Shown here: positions 39,548 through 49,227 of the stretch, piece by piece
How the letters are laid out: the number at the start of each line of letters is the position of its first letter
How positions within the stretch are numbered: position 1 is the first letter of the stretch
Assembly (NCBI RefSeq): GCF_901000735.1
Contig: NC_081551.1
Span: forward strand, 18,132,545 to 18,196,544
Direction: 5' to 3'
Source of the DNA: Corylus avellana
Taxonomy: Eukaryota; Streptophyta; Magnoliopsida; Fagales; Betulaceae
Length of the DNA stretch: 64,000 nt
Notes under the pieces: model-generated
Databases searched by the model: none
The model's input: only the letters and a program-made list of their open reading frames with translations
Told to the model about the DNA's origin: nothing
Program-made: the position numbers and the translations under genes

Positions 39548-42500
39548 AAACAGAACATGGTAAAAAGCAGCACAAAGAAACTCAAAATCAACAGAAAAAA
39601 TATCTATGGAACTTGATCTTTAATGTACCTTCAAAAGGAGAAGAAGACGGTGCCTCAAAGCTCTATCATCTGTTCTATCCAAAAGAACCGTGATGTGGGC
39701 AGTGCCCGCAAAAGGGCCTATTGTTTTATAATGCTGTTCATAGACAATCGCCATTGCCCTTGCACAAAGCTCTCTAACTGAAGAACCTCCACCTCCTCCA
39801 AAACCATCTAATCTTCCCATATCACACCAATCATCAGATGCACCCATTTCATCAGGAACAGCACCATCTACTGTAAGCCCTATGTCAGCATCGCATAGGA
39901 ACCGATGATATAGAGCTCTAAAGAAAGCAACTGGATCGCGCAGTGGAAAATCCTGTGCCCTACCACTGCTGCCACTCTCAAGTAGCAAACGCAGATAATA
40001 TTGACCCACACAAACTTCCTTGGACAAGCTAGGGTAACTAACAGAGAACTCAGAGTAGTTCCACGATATTTGTGGCACACTATCTTGCCCTGTCATACTC
40101 TCCACCGTTGCACCTCCTGGAACAATATCTTCAGTACGCTCCTTCTCAACATCTAGTTTATGTACCTCAGCCTGCAAAGCTTCCCTTAACTCTTGCCTGG
40201 TACGCTCATTCCAGATCAAATCTGCACGATTATGGTCAAGACTAAAGGCTCGCCAAAATTCAGGCCAATTACAAAGTAGCCTTCCGGAGCCCACAGGGGT
40301 GTTCTCCACAACAACCTGGGCGGGGGCTGGAAGGCCTGTATTTTGCAAACCAACTATATTGGGATCAGAATCAACCAAATTTGAAGCACTTGGTTCTGAT
40401 GCCTCATGAAGACTCGTTGATGGACCATCAGCTGAAGCAACAGCTGATTGATCATTTTGTGGAACCCCTGAAGAGAACGCTTCACTAGTCAAGTTATCAC
40501 CACTGGGAGAAACTGAAGACTGAATGGTTGTGGTCTGTTCCAGATTCGGATCTAGAGCAGATCTTTGGAAGCCATCTGACGCTTTAAAAGCACCAGCAGC
40601 TCGCTGTCTTTCCAAATCACCGACTTCAAAAGTATTGACAGAAGGTAAGGAATGCTCTTGAGATGCAAGTCCTCTTCCTATACGACCTTTCCTCTGCTGA
40701 AGTAAACGCCTCTTTCTTCTACGGTTTAATGATGCTTCCTGACTGGTGTCTTCAGATGGAACTCCATCAGAACTTGTGTGCAAATAAGCAACAAGCCCAG
40801 GGGGCAGAACCCTAGACAATAAATGTAGAGCTGGTTCATAGGAATCCGCCCAAAGGGCAACAAGCTGTCGACTAACCTCACGCCTCTCACCAGCAGGAAG
40901 GAAAAACGCATGCAATAAATGTCTCAGCAAAGCGCCATCACGCAAAGCAGCATCACGCATGGACTCTGCTGCAATTGCATCTTCTTCTGCAATTGTTCGC
41001 ATAATCACAGCTACTGTTTCCCTGACACTTTCAGCAGCATGTCCAAACAGTGCAAACAAGCGACGCTTCAAACCAGCTACTTGGCGTAATAGTTCAACAA
41101 AAACTGTGTATTGAGTAGTTTCACTATGTGGTTCACATATCATAGCCTCAAGAACTTCAACGACACCCATTGACAATAAAGGTGATACAGACAAAGGCTT
41201 CAGCCTATTGACAAGAATAATAACATAACCATGATGAGCAAACAGCACCGACTTGGTGTGCATAATTGTAGCATGCTGCTCTCCTTTGGAATCTGTTAAT
41301 ATATTTGTATCCCCAGGACCACCTCCAATAAGTACAGCAACAAGCCCTGCAGCTTCAGCAGCTACACCTTCTGAACCATTTCTGAGTAAACCCATTACTC
41401 TTCCCACAGCAGCAGGAAATGACATCACATGTGAAGCTGCACTTCTTGATGCCAACAGTCTACGTAAACATGCAATAAACCCCATCACTGTGGCAGCTGC
41501 TTTAGGTGAAGGGGGAGGCAAGGGAGGAGACTCTGGAGGAAGATTTGGAGTAGCCGGAAGCATTGTAATTAAGGCCATCAAAGTCACTTCAGGTACTTCA
41601 ATGCTAAAAGGAACTCCACTATATGGTATACATGCATTGAACTCTCTTATTCTTCGCCATAACTTAGCTCTTGATCCAGGAACAGAACCACCTTCAGCAA
41701 CAGCATCTTTTGCTGCTGCTGCTAAGTGTTTCAAATGCATGGAAGCACTCTCCATATCAGCACCAGGGCGTTGTTGTCCAAATTGTAAATGAACTCTTCC
41801 ACAGGGTGGATCAATACGATGACCAGGCATTGTCAACCTTGGTAATACAGGTACTGGGCACTGACCCTACACAAATTCACCCAGAGGTCAACCACACCAC
41901 TTGAAAATTCAGTTTCTATGTTATCTATCACCAATAAAATTTATAGGAGCAATATATGATGATCACGGTGATCATAAGGATTTTAAGCATCATGTTGCAG
42001 AATCTAACTTTTTTGGTAAACAAAAATTATCATCATCCAAGAGACAACACATCTACCTACTTCTGATTGCAACACATCACGAACTGCTGCAAGCAGGCTA
42101 TCCCGAGATGTACTTGCATAAACCTACAATTCATGACACACTTCAGAAACATTACCCCCAGTGAACCAAAAGTAAAACTTAAGGCAATAAATTCTTACAT
42201 GGATCGGGCAACCATCATTGAATTCAATTGCAAACATCTGGGGCTCCTCCGCAAATCGAACAAGAGAGCTTACTGCAGATAAAGGACGAACACTAATAGC
42301 CTGCACACATCTAGTGATGATTCTCAACATTTGATATAACTCCACCAAACCAAAGAAAAATAATCCTACAGAATGTTAAGTCTACAGAAATTATCCCCTA
42401 TCTTTTACCTGCATGTACTCATCCTGAGCTTGCATGTAGGTATACTTTTCTTAAACAGAATTATAAGATTTGTATAAAAATTTATAATGCATTGCCAGAT

Positions 42501-45500
42501 TATTTCTTCTCTTATAAGTGCCTTCCATGTCAACACAACAACATAACCTCTTCTTCCTTTTAACATGATCATGGTAGTTATTCATAATTTTTTTTTTTGA
42601 TAAGTAAAGTAGTTATTCATAATTTAGTCAAAACAATTTCAAAAATTTTAGTCATCAAAAAATCAAAATCAAATCTATCACTTACAAATGCATTTATTAA
42701 ATTTGAGAAAATGACCTCAATTTTCTGAGCAAAGCCTGTACAGTAAATGTGTATGTAGGCATCTTGACATAAGGCAGGCCTGATGCCAGTAGTAGTTATT
42801 CCAACTCTTGGCATCTAGCCAAAGCCTGAAATATAAAATTTAAAAGAAAAAACTTAAATTCAGCAGCTTACTTCATAGTTCTTCGGGCGCCTCTCAACAA
42901 GTGAAGCCCTTGTAAGAATGAGTTGACAAGATACAGCATCACCATGCTCCCCAAGTCCTCCTTTTGGGCCAACTCCCAAATTCAATCCAGTAACATTTAG
43001 AGTTCCATGAGCAGCAGACCGCAATCTTGTCACGGACCAACCCCCACAAGGGGTTTCATCTGCTCCTACTGCCTCTTTTGCTGTATTTGATATGTTTAAA
43101 AGTAATAATAATAATAAGCATCAAAAAAAGAAAAAAAAAAAGAAAAAAAAGATGACAATAGCTTAAAAGAGAAGGAAACTTGTTTATAATGTGGTACCCC
43201 TTCTCTTTAAATACTCTGCTGCACTGAGGGATTGAGAACTGTCCACAGATAATGACAGCCCAACCATGGATTTTGCAGTTTTAGTCTGCAAAAAAGTACA
43301 ACTATATAAGTTCTGATGCAAAAATATTTCCAGAGCATCAACATGACCAACAGGCATAATCAAACATTCCAGTATAGTCTGACTTCTTTGCATCAGGATC
43401 ACTTCAGAGGTAAAAGGTAACCTTGTGAAAAATGTCAGTTAAAAAGTATGTAAATAAATAAGCATGAAATTATAAGTTAAACAGTTTTAGAAGCCAGCCA
43501 TACCAAATTTGAGATGATAGAAGAAGTCGTGGTCCCTGAAGCAGCCTGGAAAGCTTTAGATTTTCTTCCGTATAAAGGGCAGAGAACAAAACCTCCATGT
43601 TCAACACTTTTCTTCCCATAAGCATCAGAAAGAAGAATGATGGCAGGGGAATCCATGTCTCTAAAATCCAAGCACCAGCGAAGGTCTCCAGATTTTAAAT
43701 CAATAATTTCGACACCAACATGAGTAACTTTCAATTTCTGTACAAGTCACCAGTTATGAATGCAAAACAGTTTAGCAGTTTGAAAGAGTAAATTCATCAT
43801 ATTAGTCAAAAATAAAGGCTAGTAAAAATGAATTTATGGACAGCAATGTAGATTGTACGTATAGCCTTAACAATTATAATGGGTTCCATTATTGTAATCA
43901 TGACACTATGATTTAGCACCCATCATAAATGTTCAGACAACTAGACGTAGTAAAACAACTCAGTGGATACAACATTTACTTAGCAACAGCATAAAAATGT
44001 ATCAAACTGGCAGCCAAGTTTAATGCAGTTGAATCAATGGGTTGTTGACCATGAATTTTGCAAAGCAAGTTTATCAGGTTGCAATGGGAAGGAAAATAAT
44101 TAAGTTCTTATCAAAGAAACAATATGCTTTCTATAAATTGTTTTCCAGCAAAAACTCATTTGTCTGATAGTGAACATTTGCTTTCAAAAAAGAGAAAAAA
44201 AGATTGGTTTGGTTGAGAATCATAAAGAGAAGTCGTCAGTTGACCTGCCGGTTCGAAACTCCTGAGTCAACAACCTAAGGGAGGTTAGTACTTAAAAGAC
44301 AAAAACCATGCAAATGGACATATTCTCCACAATGCCTGGCAATTACTGGTTGACAATATCTTAGTCTTCATAGAGTCTCACCCTTTACAAAATTAGTATA
44401 AAAATACTTCATGAAGATACAGCCATGTCTATCAGCGTTGAAGTGTCAATCCTAACTAACAAGCTAAAAGGTGATTTTGAAGTAGAGAATTCTTCCCACC
44501 TCTTCAGTTTCCCTTTTCTTTTTTCACCCATTCCAGTCCTTAATCATACAAAATAAACAAACAGAGGTCCTAGTAAGAATTTGTTACATAATTTTATCCA
44601 GTCCTAGTAAGCCAATATCTAGCTTGATGTCTAGTAACCAGTAATCCACAATTTTGCCTTACATATGGTCTCATCAACTCTAACATTGACAATGGCATCA
44701 AACTACTTGGCAAAGTCACAAACACGCCTCTTATTCACTGAAGCTTCATTCTTAAGGACCTAACTTACTTCCAAGCTTTTTTTTATAAGTAATAACCAGT
44801 CTTATTAAAAGCATAAGGCACCCCAAGGTACATAGAGAGTATACAAAAGAATCACGTAACTAGAAAATGAAAAGTGAGCAAGGAAATCATCATAACTAAT
44901 CGACAACAGGGACATTCAAGCTTAAGAGCATTCATAAATGATATCGTAAATCAAAATACACACCTAAACCCGCACTAAAATCCAATAAAGAAAACAAAAC
45001 CTATCCTTTATAATCAACTTAAAAGCGCGAATCATCACACTGAACAATGCATACAAAAGTTTAAAGGAGAAAGTAAAACCGTAACTTACAAAAGGAACCC
45101 ACTCTGTGGTCCGCCGCCGCAGATGTAACACCGGAAACTCGGCCACGGCGTTGAGCCTATTCCACCGAATCCTATGCAATTCCGTCAGTATACTCGCCTT
45201 ATACCGTGACGAAAACTTAATCGCCCTGAATTTGCCACGCCCGTCGGTTCGCACGCTGAGATTGAACTCGTTTGAATTGTCGTCGCGGCCGATTATCGGC
45301 ACGGCGCCCTCGAAATCGGTGGCGACATCGTAGGAGTTGGTGACGGCGAGCGTGGAGGGGTCGAGGGTGACTATAGAGACGCTGGAGACGCATAGTATGC
45401 GCTTGTATCGGCCGCGCCAGGAGTGCTTGATGACGAGGTAGCGGGCCAAGTACTCGGGCTCTTCCAGAGGGGGAGGGGTCGATTGGGAACTGTGAATAGA

Positions 45501-45509
45501 GGAATCCAT
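12740..45509 (-). CDS. GRV2: GRV2/KAM2, endosomal J-domain protein (RME-8/DNAJC13 family), whole gene
   Basis: This is the plant RME-8 homologue, a very large peripheral endosomal protein. In Arabidopsis it is needed for vacuolar protein sorting, endosome organisation and shoot gravitropism. Family knowledge is that the J domain recruits Hsp70 to endosomal coats. I placed 22 coding exons with GT..AG borders and consistent phase, giving about 2591 aa for one copy, close to the Arabidopsis protein (about 2554 aa by recall). Order: N-terminal PH-like region (exons 1-6), helical ARM-like region with a first IWN repeat (exon 7), GYF-like domain (exon 8), J domain with HPD (exon 11), three more IWN repeats (exons 10, 15, 17), and a conserved C-terminus ending in a Ser/Pro-rich tail. 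The start is the ATG at 45509; the in-frame codon 57 bases upstream is GTG. The assembled locus holds exons 12-18 twice, which would give about 3435 aa if both were spliced in. Confidence 0.95.
13560..13579. other. Assembly gap, 20 N (GRV2 intron 20)
   Basis: A run of exactly 20 N in intron 20. The fixed length suggests a scaffolding placeholder rather than a measured gap. The short piece 13580-13958 between this and the next gap is plain AT-rich intron sequence with no feature I recognise. Confidence 0.95.
14440..18392 (+). mobile_element. L1-type LINE, copy 1 (degenerate, in GRV2 intron 20)
   Basis: This is a non-LTR retrotransposon in the opposite sense to GRV2. It reads in order: an apurinic endonuclease domain ([36 protein letters not shown]), a reverse-transcriptase region ([26 protein letters not shown]), an RT-associated zinc-binding region (NYRNFEDH..), and a 3' end CTTATGCTTTTAATGATA..A-tail. 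It has many stops and frameshifts (for example TGG to TAG near 14919). The polymerase motif is LFADN rather than FADD, so it is inactive. A second LINE fragment interrupts it after the endonuclease domain. Confidence 0.85.
15234..15797 (-). mobile_element. 5'-truncated LINE 3' end nested in LINE copy 1
   Basis: This is the 3' part of another LINE. On the minus strand it reads [21 protein letters not shown]...[18 protein letters not shown]...[12 protein letters not shown], the zinc-binding/zf-RVT C-terminus. It ends in ttacttatc followed by a poly-A tail (poly-T on the plus strand at 15234-15244). Target duplications are cacttctacattctt (15219-15233) and cacttctgcattctt (15798-15812). The host LINE reads on from the second as [10 protein letters not shown]. 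Confidence 0.85.
20825..24826 (+). mobile_element. L1-type LINE, copy 2 (degenerate, in GRV2 intron 19)
   Basis: This is the same element as copy 1. Endonuclease fragments lie at 21099-21473 and 21359-21697 ([17 protein letters not shown]), RT fragments at about 22980-23770 and 3' zinc-binding remnants near 24200-24740, followed by the A-tail. The frame breaks between [13 protein letters not shown] and WCIGDFNI. The polymerase motif again reads LFADN. A poly-A tail with the terminal AATGATATTTTGATTAC motif ends it at about 24826. Confidence 0.85.
21677..22223 (-). mobile_element. 5'-truncated LINE 3' end nested in LINE copy 2
   Basis: This is the counterpart of the fragment at 15234-15797, with the same insertion point after the endonuclease domain and target duplications cacttccacattctt (21662-21676) and cacttatgcattctt (22224-22238). 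The reading frame on the minus strand includes [20 protein letters not shown] and [16 protein letters not shown]. It lacks some bases present in copy 1 near 22000 and 22090. Confidence 0.82.
26064..30858 (-). CDS. GRV2: GRV2 exons 12-18, copy B (downstream copy, possible false duplicate)
   Basis: Exons are 30635-30858, 30183-30527, 29520-29814, 27446-27958, 27030-27375, 26607-26950 and 26064-26528. The sequence is near-identical to copy A, with the same splice sites. Differences seen in translation include A/T in exon 18, V/A in exon 17, AAGS/TEPI and V/A, L/Q changes in exon 15, Q/E in exon 14 and E/K in exon 13. This copy joins directly to exon 19 downstream. Its left boundary relative to gene order is the 100-N gap at 30901-31000. 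No stop codon or frame break was seen. It is either an allelic contig end or a true in-frame internal duplication. Confidence 0.85.
27959..29519. other. GRV2 intron 14, copy B
   Basis: A non-coding intron of about 1.56 kb. It holds a foldback near 28255-28335 (cctaacaatattt pairing with aaatattgttagg, then a second cctaacaatattt). An extra segment of about 82 bases near 28774-28856 is absent from the copy-A intron (33337-34815). I see no gene or complete transposon. Confidence 0.7.
30901..31000. other. Assembly gap, 100 N, between the two GRV2 exon 12-18 copies
   Basis: Exactly 100 N. The left contig ends within intron 11 just past exon 12 of copy B. The right contig begins within intron 18 just past exon 18 of copy A. 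The two contig ends therefore overlap in content over about 5.2 kb, which is the expected picture when overlapping allelic contigs are not merged. Confidence 0.95.
31442..36143 (-). CDS. GRV2: GRV2 exons 12-18, copy A (upstream copy)
   Basis: Exons are 35920-36143, 35468-35812, 34816-35110, 32824-33336, 32408-32753, 31985-32328 and 31442-31906, 844 codons in all. The block starts and ends in phase 0, so it can be repeated without breaking frame. It contains IWN repeats 3 ([15 protein letters not shown], exon 15) and 4 ([15 protein letters not shown], exon 17), and ARM-like helices conserved with Arabidopsis. This copy joins directly to exon 11 upstream. All splice sites are intact. About nine residues differ from copy B, most of them in the variable linker of exon 15. 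The contig begins at 31001, inside intron 18, just downstream of this copy. Confidence 0.9.
36509..36660 (-). mobile_element. LINE 3'-end fragment in GRV2 intron 11
   Basis: A poly-T stretch followed by aataagtaat marks the A-tail and terminal sequence of a LINE inserted in GRV2 sense. About 100 bases of LINE 3' sequence follow. It lies just outside the exon 12-18 repeat, so it is present once. Boundaries are approximate. Confidence 0.5.
36806..37276 (-). CDS. GRV2: GRV2 exon 11, DnaJ (J) domain
   Basis: One phase-0 exon of 157 codons (about residues 1418-1574). The J domain lies at its end: [21 protein letters not shown], with the HPD tripeptide needed to stimulate Hsp70 ATPase intact near residues 1552-1554. 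The exon border falls directly after the last J-domain helix (QKAYERLQ). Intron 11 (36144-36805) has a minus-strand LINE 3' fragment near 36509-36660. Confidence 0.96.
37362..39085 (-). CDS. GRV2: GRV2 exons 8-10, GYF-like domain and second IWN repeat
   Basis: Exons are 38723-39085, 38028-38168 and 37362-37754, all phase 0. Exon 8 holds [22 protein letters not shown], the W-x-D-x-G-x-x-x-GP pattern of the GYF_2-type domain known in DNAJC13/RME-8. Exon 10 ends with the second IWN repeat, [16 protein letters not shown]. Introns 8 and 9 are ordinary apart from an (AT)n microsatellite in intron 7. Confidence 0.93.
39504..39544. repeat. (AT)n microsatellite in GRV2 intron 7
   Basis: About 20 AT units within the intron between exons 7 and 8. 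It is likely to vary in length. Confidence 0.9.
39629..41866 (-). CDS. GRV2: GRV2 exon 7, large central exon
   Basis: A single exon of 746 codons, about residues 373-1118. It opens with [20 protein letters not shown] after a TAG acceptor and ends LLLLLK before GTACATT. It contains leucine-rich helical stretches of ARM type, a basic run ([14 protein letters not shown]), a long Ser/Thr/Pro/Asn-rich linker expected to be disordered, and the first IWN repeat ([15 protein letters not shown], near residue 930). It is uninterrupted and phase 0 at both ends. Open frames on the opposite strand inside it are shadows. Confidence 0.95.
42061..45509 (-). CDS. GRV2: GRV2 exons 1-6, PH-like N-terminal region
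   Basis: Coding exons are 45090-45509, 43504-43737, 43198-43285, 42872-43080, 42199-42300 and 42061-42123, about residues 1-372. The start MDSSIHSSQ is followed by [20 protein letters not shown], the hallmark opening of plant GRV2. In the RME-8 family this region forms PH-like folds that bind PI3P on endosomes. Exon 3 ends in phase 1 and the split codon restores RRAKEAVGA. All other borders here are phase 0. Intron 1 (43738-45089) carries a LINE 3' tail, and intron 4 carries an 18-base LINE-tail insertion. A second copy of exons 1-2 lies inverted at 53846-55783. Confidence 0.95.
42574..42625 (-). mobile_element. Micro-insertion of a LINE tail with target duplication (GRV2 intron 4)
   Basis: gtagttattcataattt occurs twice (42574-42590 and 42609-42625). 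Between the copies are only 18 bases, ttttttttgataagtaaa, which are the poly-A tail plus the terminal ttacttatc of the LINE family nested in copies 1 and 2. This is an extremely truncated LINE insertion. Confidence 0.8.
44775..44965 (-). mobile_element. LINE 3'-end fragment in GRV2 intron 1
   Basis: A poly-T run and ataagtaat are followed by aagcataaggcaccccaagg, matching in type the 3' ends of the LINE copies (gaggcgccttatgctttt on the other strand). It is also present in the inverted copy at about 54425-54585, so it pre-dates the duplication or divergence of the two. The left boundary is approximate. Confidence 0.6.
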
Positions 45510-46286
45510 TGGGGTCGGTCGCGGTGGGCGCACTGTGCGGTAGCGATCGGGTGCGATACGGTTCACAGAGTCGAGGTAGGCAAGGGAGTGGTGCCGAGGC
45601 GCATTGTGAGGGCGGAGAAAGAACCAGAGTCCCGCGCCGGATTCCGCCCCCGCCGGGCTTCGGTGACGCGCAGACTGATTTGCCCCCAGCTCTGACGGTT
45701 ATTTACGGATTTTGCCAGTTGGAATTCCCAGAGTCAGAACCTAACTAGACCTAAATTCTTCATCCGAAGAAAGAAATGAAAACAGTTTCTTTGATTTTGA
45801 TCCAAGCGTGAGGACCTTCACAAAATGCTTTGGAGAGAGAGATAGAGAGAGATCAAGTCGAATTTGGAATTGAACAGAGTAGAAGGTTTGGCGCAGAGTC
45901 AGAGAGAGAGAGGTGACGACAGCTAGGAGAGGAAAGGAGGGCTTCGCTGTGAGGTACCATACTGTCAAAGCATTTTTCTGTTGGGGCTATTGTCACCTGC
46001 GGGTTATTTATTTGGATGACGTGCGATAAGTTTATTGGATGTGTTCGGTGTTATGCGAGACCTGAAACGTTACTGTCGACTGGATCATCTTTAGGAGATC
46101 ACGCGCGCGATCAAAACGGGCACAACCACGTGAGAACACAACTCTATCGGACAAGTTTTTTGTGTTATTTTACCGACCATCGCCTTTGGCCGGTCGGCTG
46201 CCGTGCAGTTCTCCCGTTTTACCTGGTAAATACCTTGATTATGGACCTGGCTTGCATGAGGTAGTTTTCACTACTGCTTTCTTGCT
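45510..46286 (-). promoter_or_regulatory. GRV2 5' leader and promoter region
   Basis: The sequence directly upstream of the GRV2 ATG is GC-rich, and from about 45830 to 45930 it is CT-rich on the coding strand, typical of plant 5' leaders (Y-patch-like). The same sequence recurs inverted at 53090-53845. The two versions differ by an insertion of about 28 bases near 46160-46190 that forms a small hairpin (CCGACC..GGTCGG) and is absent from the other copy. No clear TATA box was identified. The region is bounded upstream by the kinase-carrying transposon. Confidence 0.5.
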
Positions 46287-46444
46287 GTAGCCCAAAACGA
46301 CTGCGTTTTGGGTAATAAAAAAATATTTTTTTTAAGAAAATAATATAAAATTTATTAAATATTAAAAAACTAAAACTAAAAAAAAAAATCTGATCAATAT
46401 TTTATTTACCATTTTTACAACAACAAAAAGAAAAGGAAATCAAA

Positions 46445-46890
46445 TCAAATTAACCAAAAACAACAAAAGTATAATTTATATGCAAACTTACTTAAGCCTT
46501 GGTCCGCAGAAAACCTTCTTGAAGCATCCCTGCAAATCATCTTCCTCAACAAGTCCTTGGCCGCGGGCGACACCGTGCCGAAGATCCGCCTCAACAACCT
46601 CAAGTTCCCCCTCAATGCTGCCTCGAAAATCTCTGCAGTAGACTCGCCATAAAACGGCAAAACGCCAGCCAACATTATGTACAAAATCACTTTGACACTC
46701 CACACATCCACCTTCGCATTGTACTCCCTCCCCATCAGCACCTTCGGCGCCACATAATATTGCGTTCCCACGACCCCTCCGACGCATTTCCCCTCTGGCA
46801 ACCACACGGCCAACCCAAAATCCGCCACCTTCAGATTGTTCCTCCTGTTTGGCAACCACGGCGTTCCTGCGACCCAAAATTGGCCAAGGG
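46445..46890 (-). pseudogene. PPCK-like kinase fragment (left copy)
   Basis: The minus frame reads [70 protein letters not shown] and RRFSADQ: kinase subdomains VII to XI of the small CDPK-related phosphoenolpyruvate carboxylase kinase family. The N-terminal half (glycine loop, catalytic loop) is absent. APE has become APK and GTPYY has become GTQYY, so it cannot be an active kinase. The coding similarity stops at a splice-donor-like AAGTAAGT, beyond which intron-like T-rich sequence follows. The capture was therefore probably of genomic DNA, exon end plus intron. Confidence 0.8.
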
Positions 46891-47584
46891 GTGGCTGAAG
46901 TGATTGGGATCCAGGGCAAAAGTGATAAAATTGCGCAAGATTTTTTTTTTTTAAAATCCTTACCATTCATTTTCATCCAACGGCCAAAAATTCACCACAT
47001 GTCTCGTCCGATATAAAATAATAAAATACTATTATTTTTTTAAAATAAATATAAAATCAAATATTAAAAAATATGCAATGGTTCGACCACCCCGACTCAG
47101 CCTTGGGGGTGGCTAATCCACCCCTTGGGGCCCTAGGGGCTGGCCGGAGCCACCCCCAAAGACTAGTCCCCCAAAGGGTGGCTCCAAAAGCCTCCAATCC
47201 ACCCCTTGGGGTGGTTCGGCTACCCCAACTCAGCCTTGGGGGTGGCTTTGACCACTCCTAAGGGCTGGTTGGAAGTGGCCGAAGCCATCCCCTAGGGCCT
47301 GGGGGTGGCCAGCCACCCTAGCTCAGCCTTGGGGGTGGGTGAACCACTCCTTACGGGCCGGCCGAACCACCCCATGTTTTTTAATAATTATTTGTATTTT
47401 TTAATATTTTATTTTATATTTATTTTAAAAAATAATAATAATATTTTATTATTTTATATTAAATGGGACACGTGGCGGATTTTTGGCTATTAGATGAAAA
47501 TTAATGGTTAGGATTTGAAAAAAAATTCTTGGGCAATTTTATCACTATTGTCGAGGATCCAATCTTTGGCTGGAGCCACCCCTT
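46886..47584. mobile_element. GC-rich MITE nested in the Pack-type element
   Basis: Terminal repeats AAGGGGTGGCT and AGCCACCCCTT continue inward as long inverted arms (ggatcc, gggcaattttatcactattg, gacacgtgg, AT-rich run). The core (47085-47370) is a dense series of short palindromic motifs such as ccccttggggtggt and agccaccccc. It has no coding capacity. The arms recur at 52352-52520 and a relative lies at 59242-59667. Confidence 0.65.
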
Positions 47585-47690
47585 TGATTTTATTTTATTT
47601 TTTCAATTTTTTAATATTTAATGAATTTTATATTATTTCTTTTCAAAAACTATTTTTTGTATTGCCTAAAACGCAGCTGTTTTGGGCCAC

Positions 47691-49227
47691 TAGATCCCTT
47701 GATTATGGCCTTGTTGGTTAAACAAGGTTTATTTTAATTTTAATTTTTTTAAATAATGATTGATATAGAAACGTGAAAAAAAAAAAAAGTTTTGTAATAA
47801 TTTTTTTTATTTGAATAGTAGTAAAAAGTAAATGATGTGATATAAAAAGTAAATTATGTAATATAAAAAAAGTGAAAATGTTTTGATATTAATTTTTTAA
47901 AAAAAATGAGATGAATACCTGATTATATGGCAAATAATCTGATGGGCAGCTACAGCCCGCTATGTGGCAAGTATCTACAAGCCTCTTACATTATAAAAGG
48001 TACATATCCTCAAAATCAGGTATTTTCCTCATTTTCTCTCGATTTAGTTTTTTCTTACAAAGTTATTTACTCACTTAAGCATTAGAGGCTTCTTGGTCCC
48101 CCATGGGCCAACAGTTTTTTGCGACTTTTTTCTTGTTTTGTAGGAGCTCTAACGACCACTCTGGTCGTGCAAAAAATGTGACATGTGAAACTTTCTCTCC
48201 ATTCAGATTTCTTTCGTAAAGCTATTTACTTTTTCTTTTTCTTTTTTTTCTTTTTTTTTTTTTTTTATAATCTCGTAAAGCTATTTACTTACTTAAGCAT
48301 TGGAAGCTCCCTAATCCCCTAAGGGTTGGCGGTTTCCGGTGACTTTTTCCTTTTTTTTAAAGGAGCTCCACAGCCGATCTAGCTGTGCAAAAAGTCTGAA
48401 ATGGGAATTGGGGCAAATGGTAATACAATAAATAAGCACATGCACAAAGCTTAAGGCCTATTTTATATAAAGGCCCCATTTAAGCACCCATTATAGGTAA
48501 TTTGACAATTGATAGGCTACTACCAAGCTATCACGTGACATGCATCCAAGGACCATCTCCAATGAGCCTCTCACATTATAAGACACATATCCCCCAAATC
48601 AGGTATTTTCCTCATTTCCCTCAACTTTCTTTCCATTCAGTTTTCTCTCAAAGAGCTATTTATAGATTCAAGCATCAGAGTCTCTCCAATCCTCTGAGGG
48701 CCGGCGGGTTTCCAATGAATTTTTTTTTTTTTTTTTTTTTTTTTCATTTTGCAAGAGCTTTGTTGACTAGCTTGACCGTGCAAAAAATTTGCTTCATCAT
48801 ATCTCATCAACTTTATAATGCAATCTATGATCAAAATTGGCAAAACTTTCTATGAAGTTAATCAATTCCAAAAAAAAAAAAAAAGGGTAAGATTTTAACC
48901 AAGGGTTTGATGCAAATTATGGAGATAGGTTGCATGAGGTTTAAAAATGGCAATATGTGCCATTTGTTTGCTTTCAAACTAAATTACTCAGTCAATTAAA
49001 GAGAAACAACATGCATGCAATAGTATCAGTAATACACAAAATTTTGCATTAATACATTCGAGCAAAGGAATAAATTGTTCTTTCATGTAGGACATAATAG
49101 AAAGATTGAATGAGTATTTATCATCATGAGCTACAAAATATGCAGTGATCTTTGATACTTTATTTCGAATGCATAGTCTTAATTAATGATGTAGCTTTCT
49201 AGTATTTACGGTTTTCATTGCTGGAGC
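47691..49227. other. Intergenic: degenerate direct repeats
   Basis: No gene. A unit with cacattataa, a following caggtattttcctcatttyyctc, aagctatttact..aagcat and a gtgcaaaaa motif appears near 47980-48180, partly near 48265-48395, and again near 48560-48790. These look like decayed LTR-like copies. Long poly-T tracts lie at 48240-48268 and 48719-48744. The rest is plain AT-rich sequence. Confidence 0.5.

Larger units (their letters stand above)
46287..47690 (-). mobile_element. TIR transposon carrying a PPC-kinase-like gene fragment (Pack-type)
   Basis: Terminal inverted repeats of about 100 bases: gt(a/g)gcccaaaac starts the left end and closes the right end inverted. They continue through attattaaat-rich sequence in the same order (46287-46390 against 47590-47690). 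Between them lie a minus-strand kinase fragment and a nested GC-rich MITE. There is no transposase, so the element is non-autonomous. I could not identify a clear target duplication. The left half is repeated inverted at 52440-53090. Confidence 0.6.

Noticed and set aside
41253..41792. 179-residue open frame on the plus strand
   Set aside because: It is the antisense shadow of GRV2 exon 7, whose minus-strand frame is conserved and continuous.
44240..44290. tRNA-like box B (ggttcgaaactcc) in GRV2 intron 1
   Set aside because: No matching box A or cloverleaf at the right distance; at most a SINE relic.
45510..45566. A longer GRV2 N-terminus beginning 19 codons upstream
   Set aside because: The upstream codon is GTG, not ATG. 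The ATG at 45509 matches the start of the Arabidopsis protein.
46445..46966. A functional protein kinase gene
   Set aside because: It lacks the whole N-terminal half including the ATP loop and catalytic HRD region, has APE changed to APK, and lies within transposon ends.
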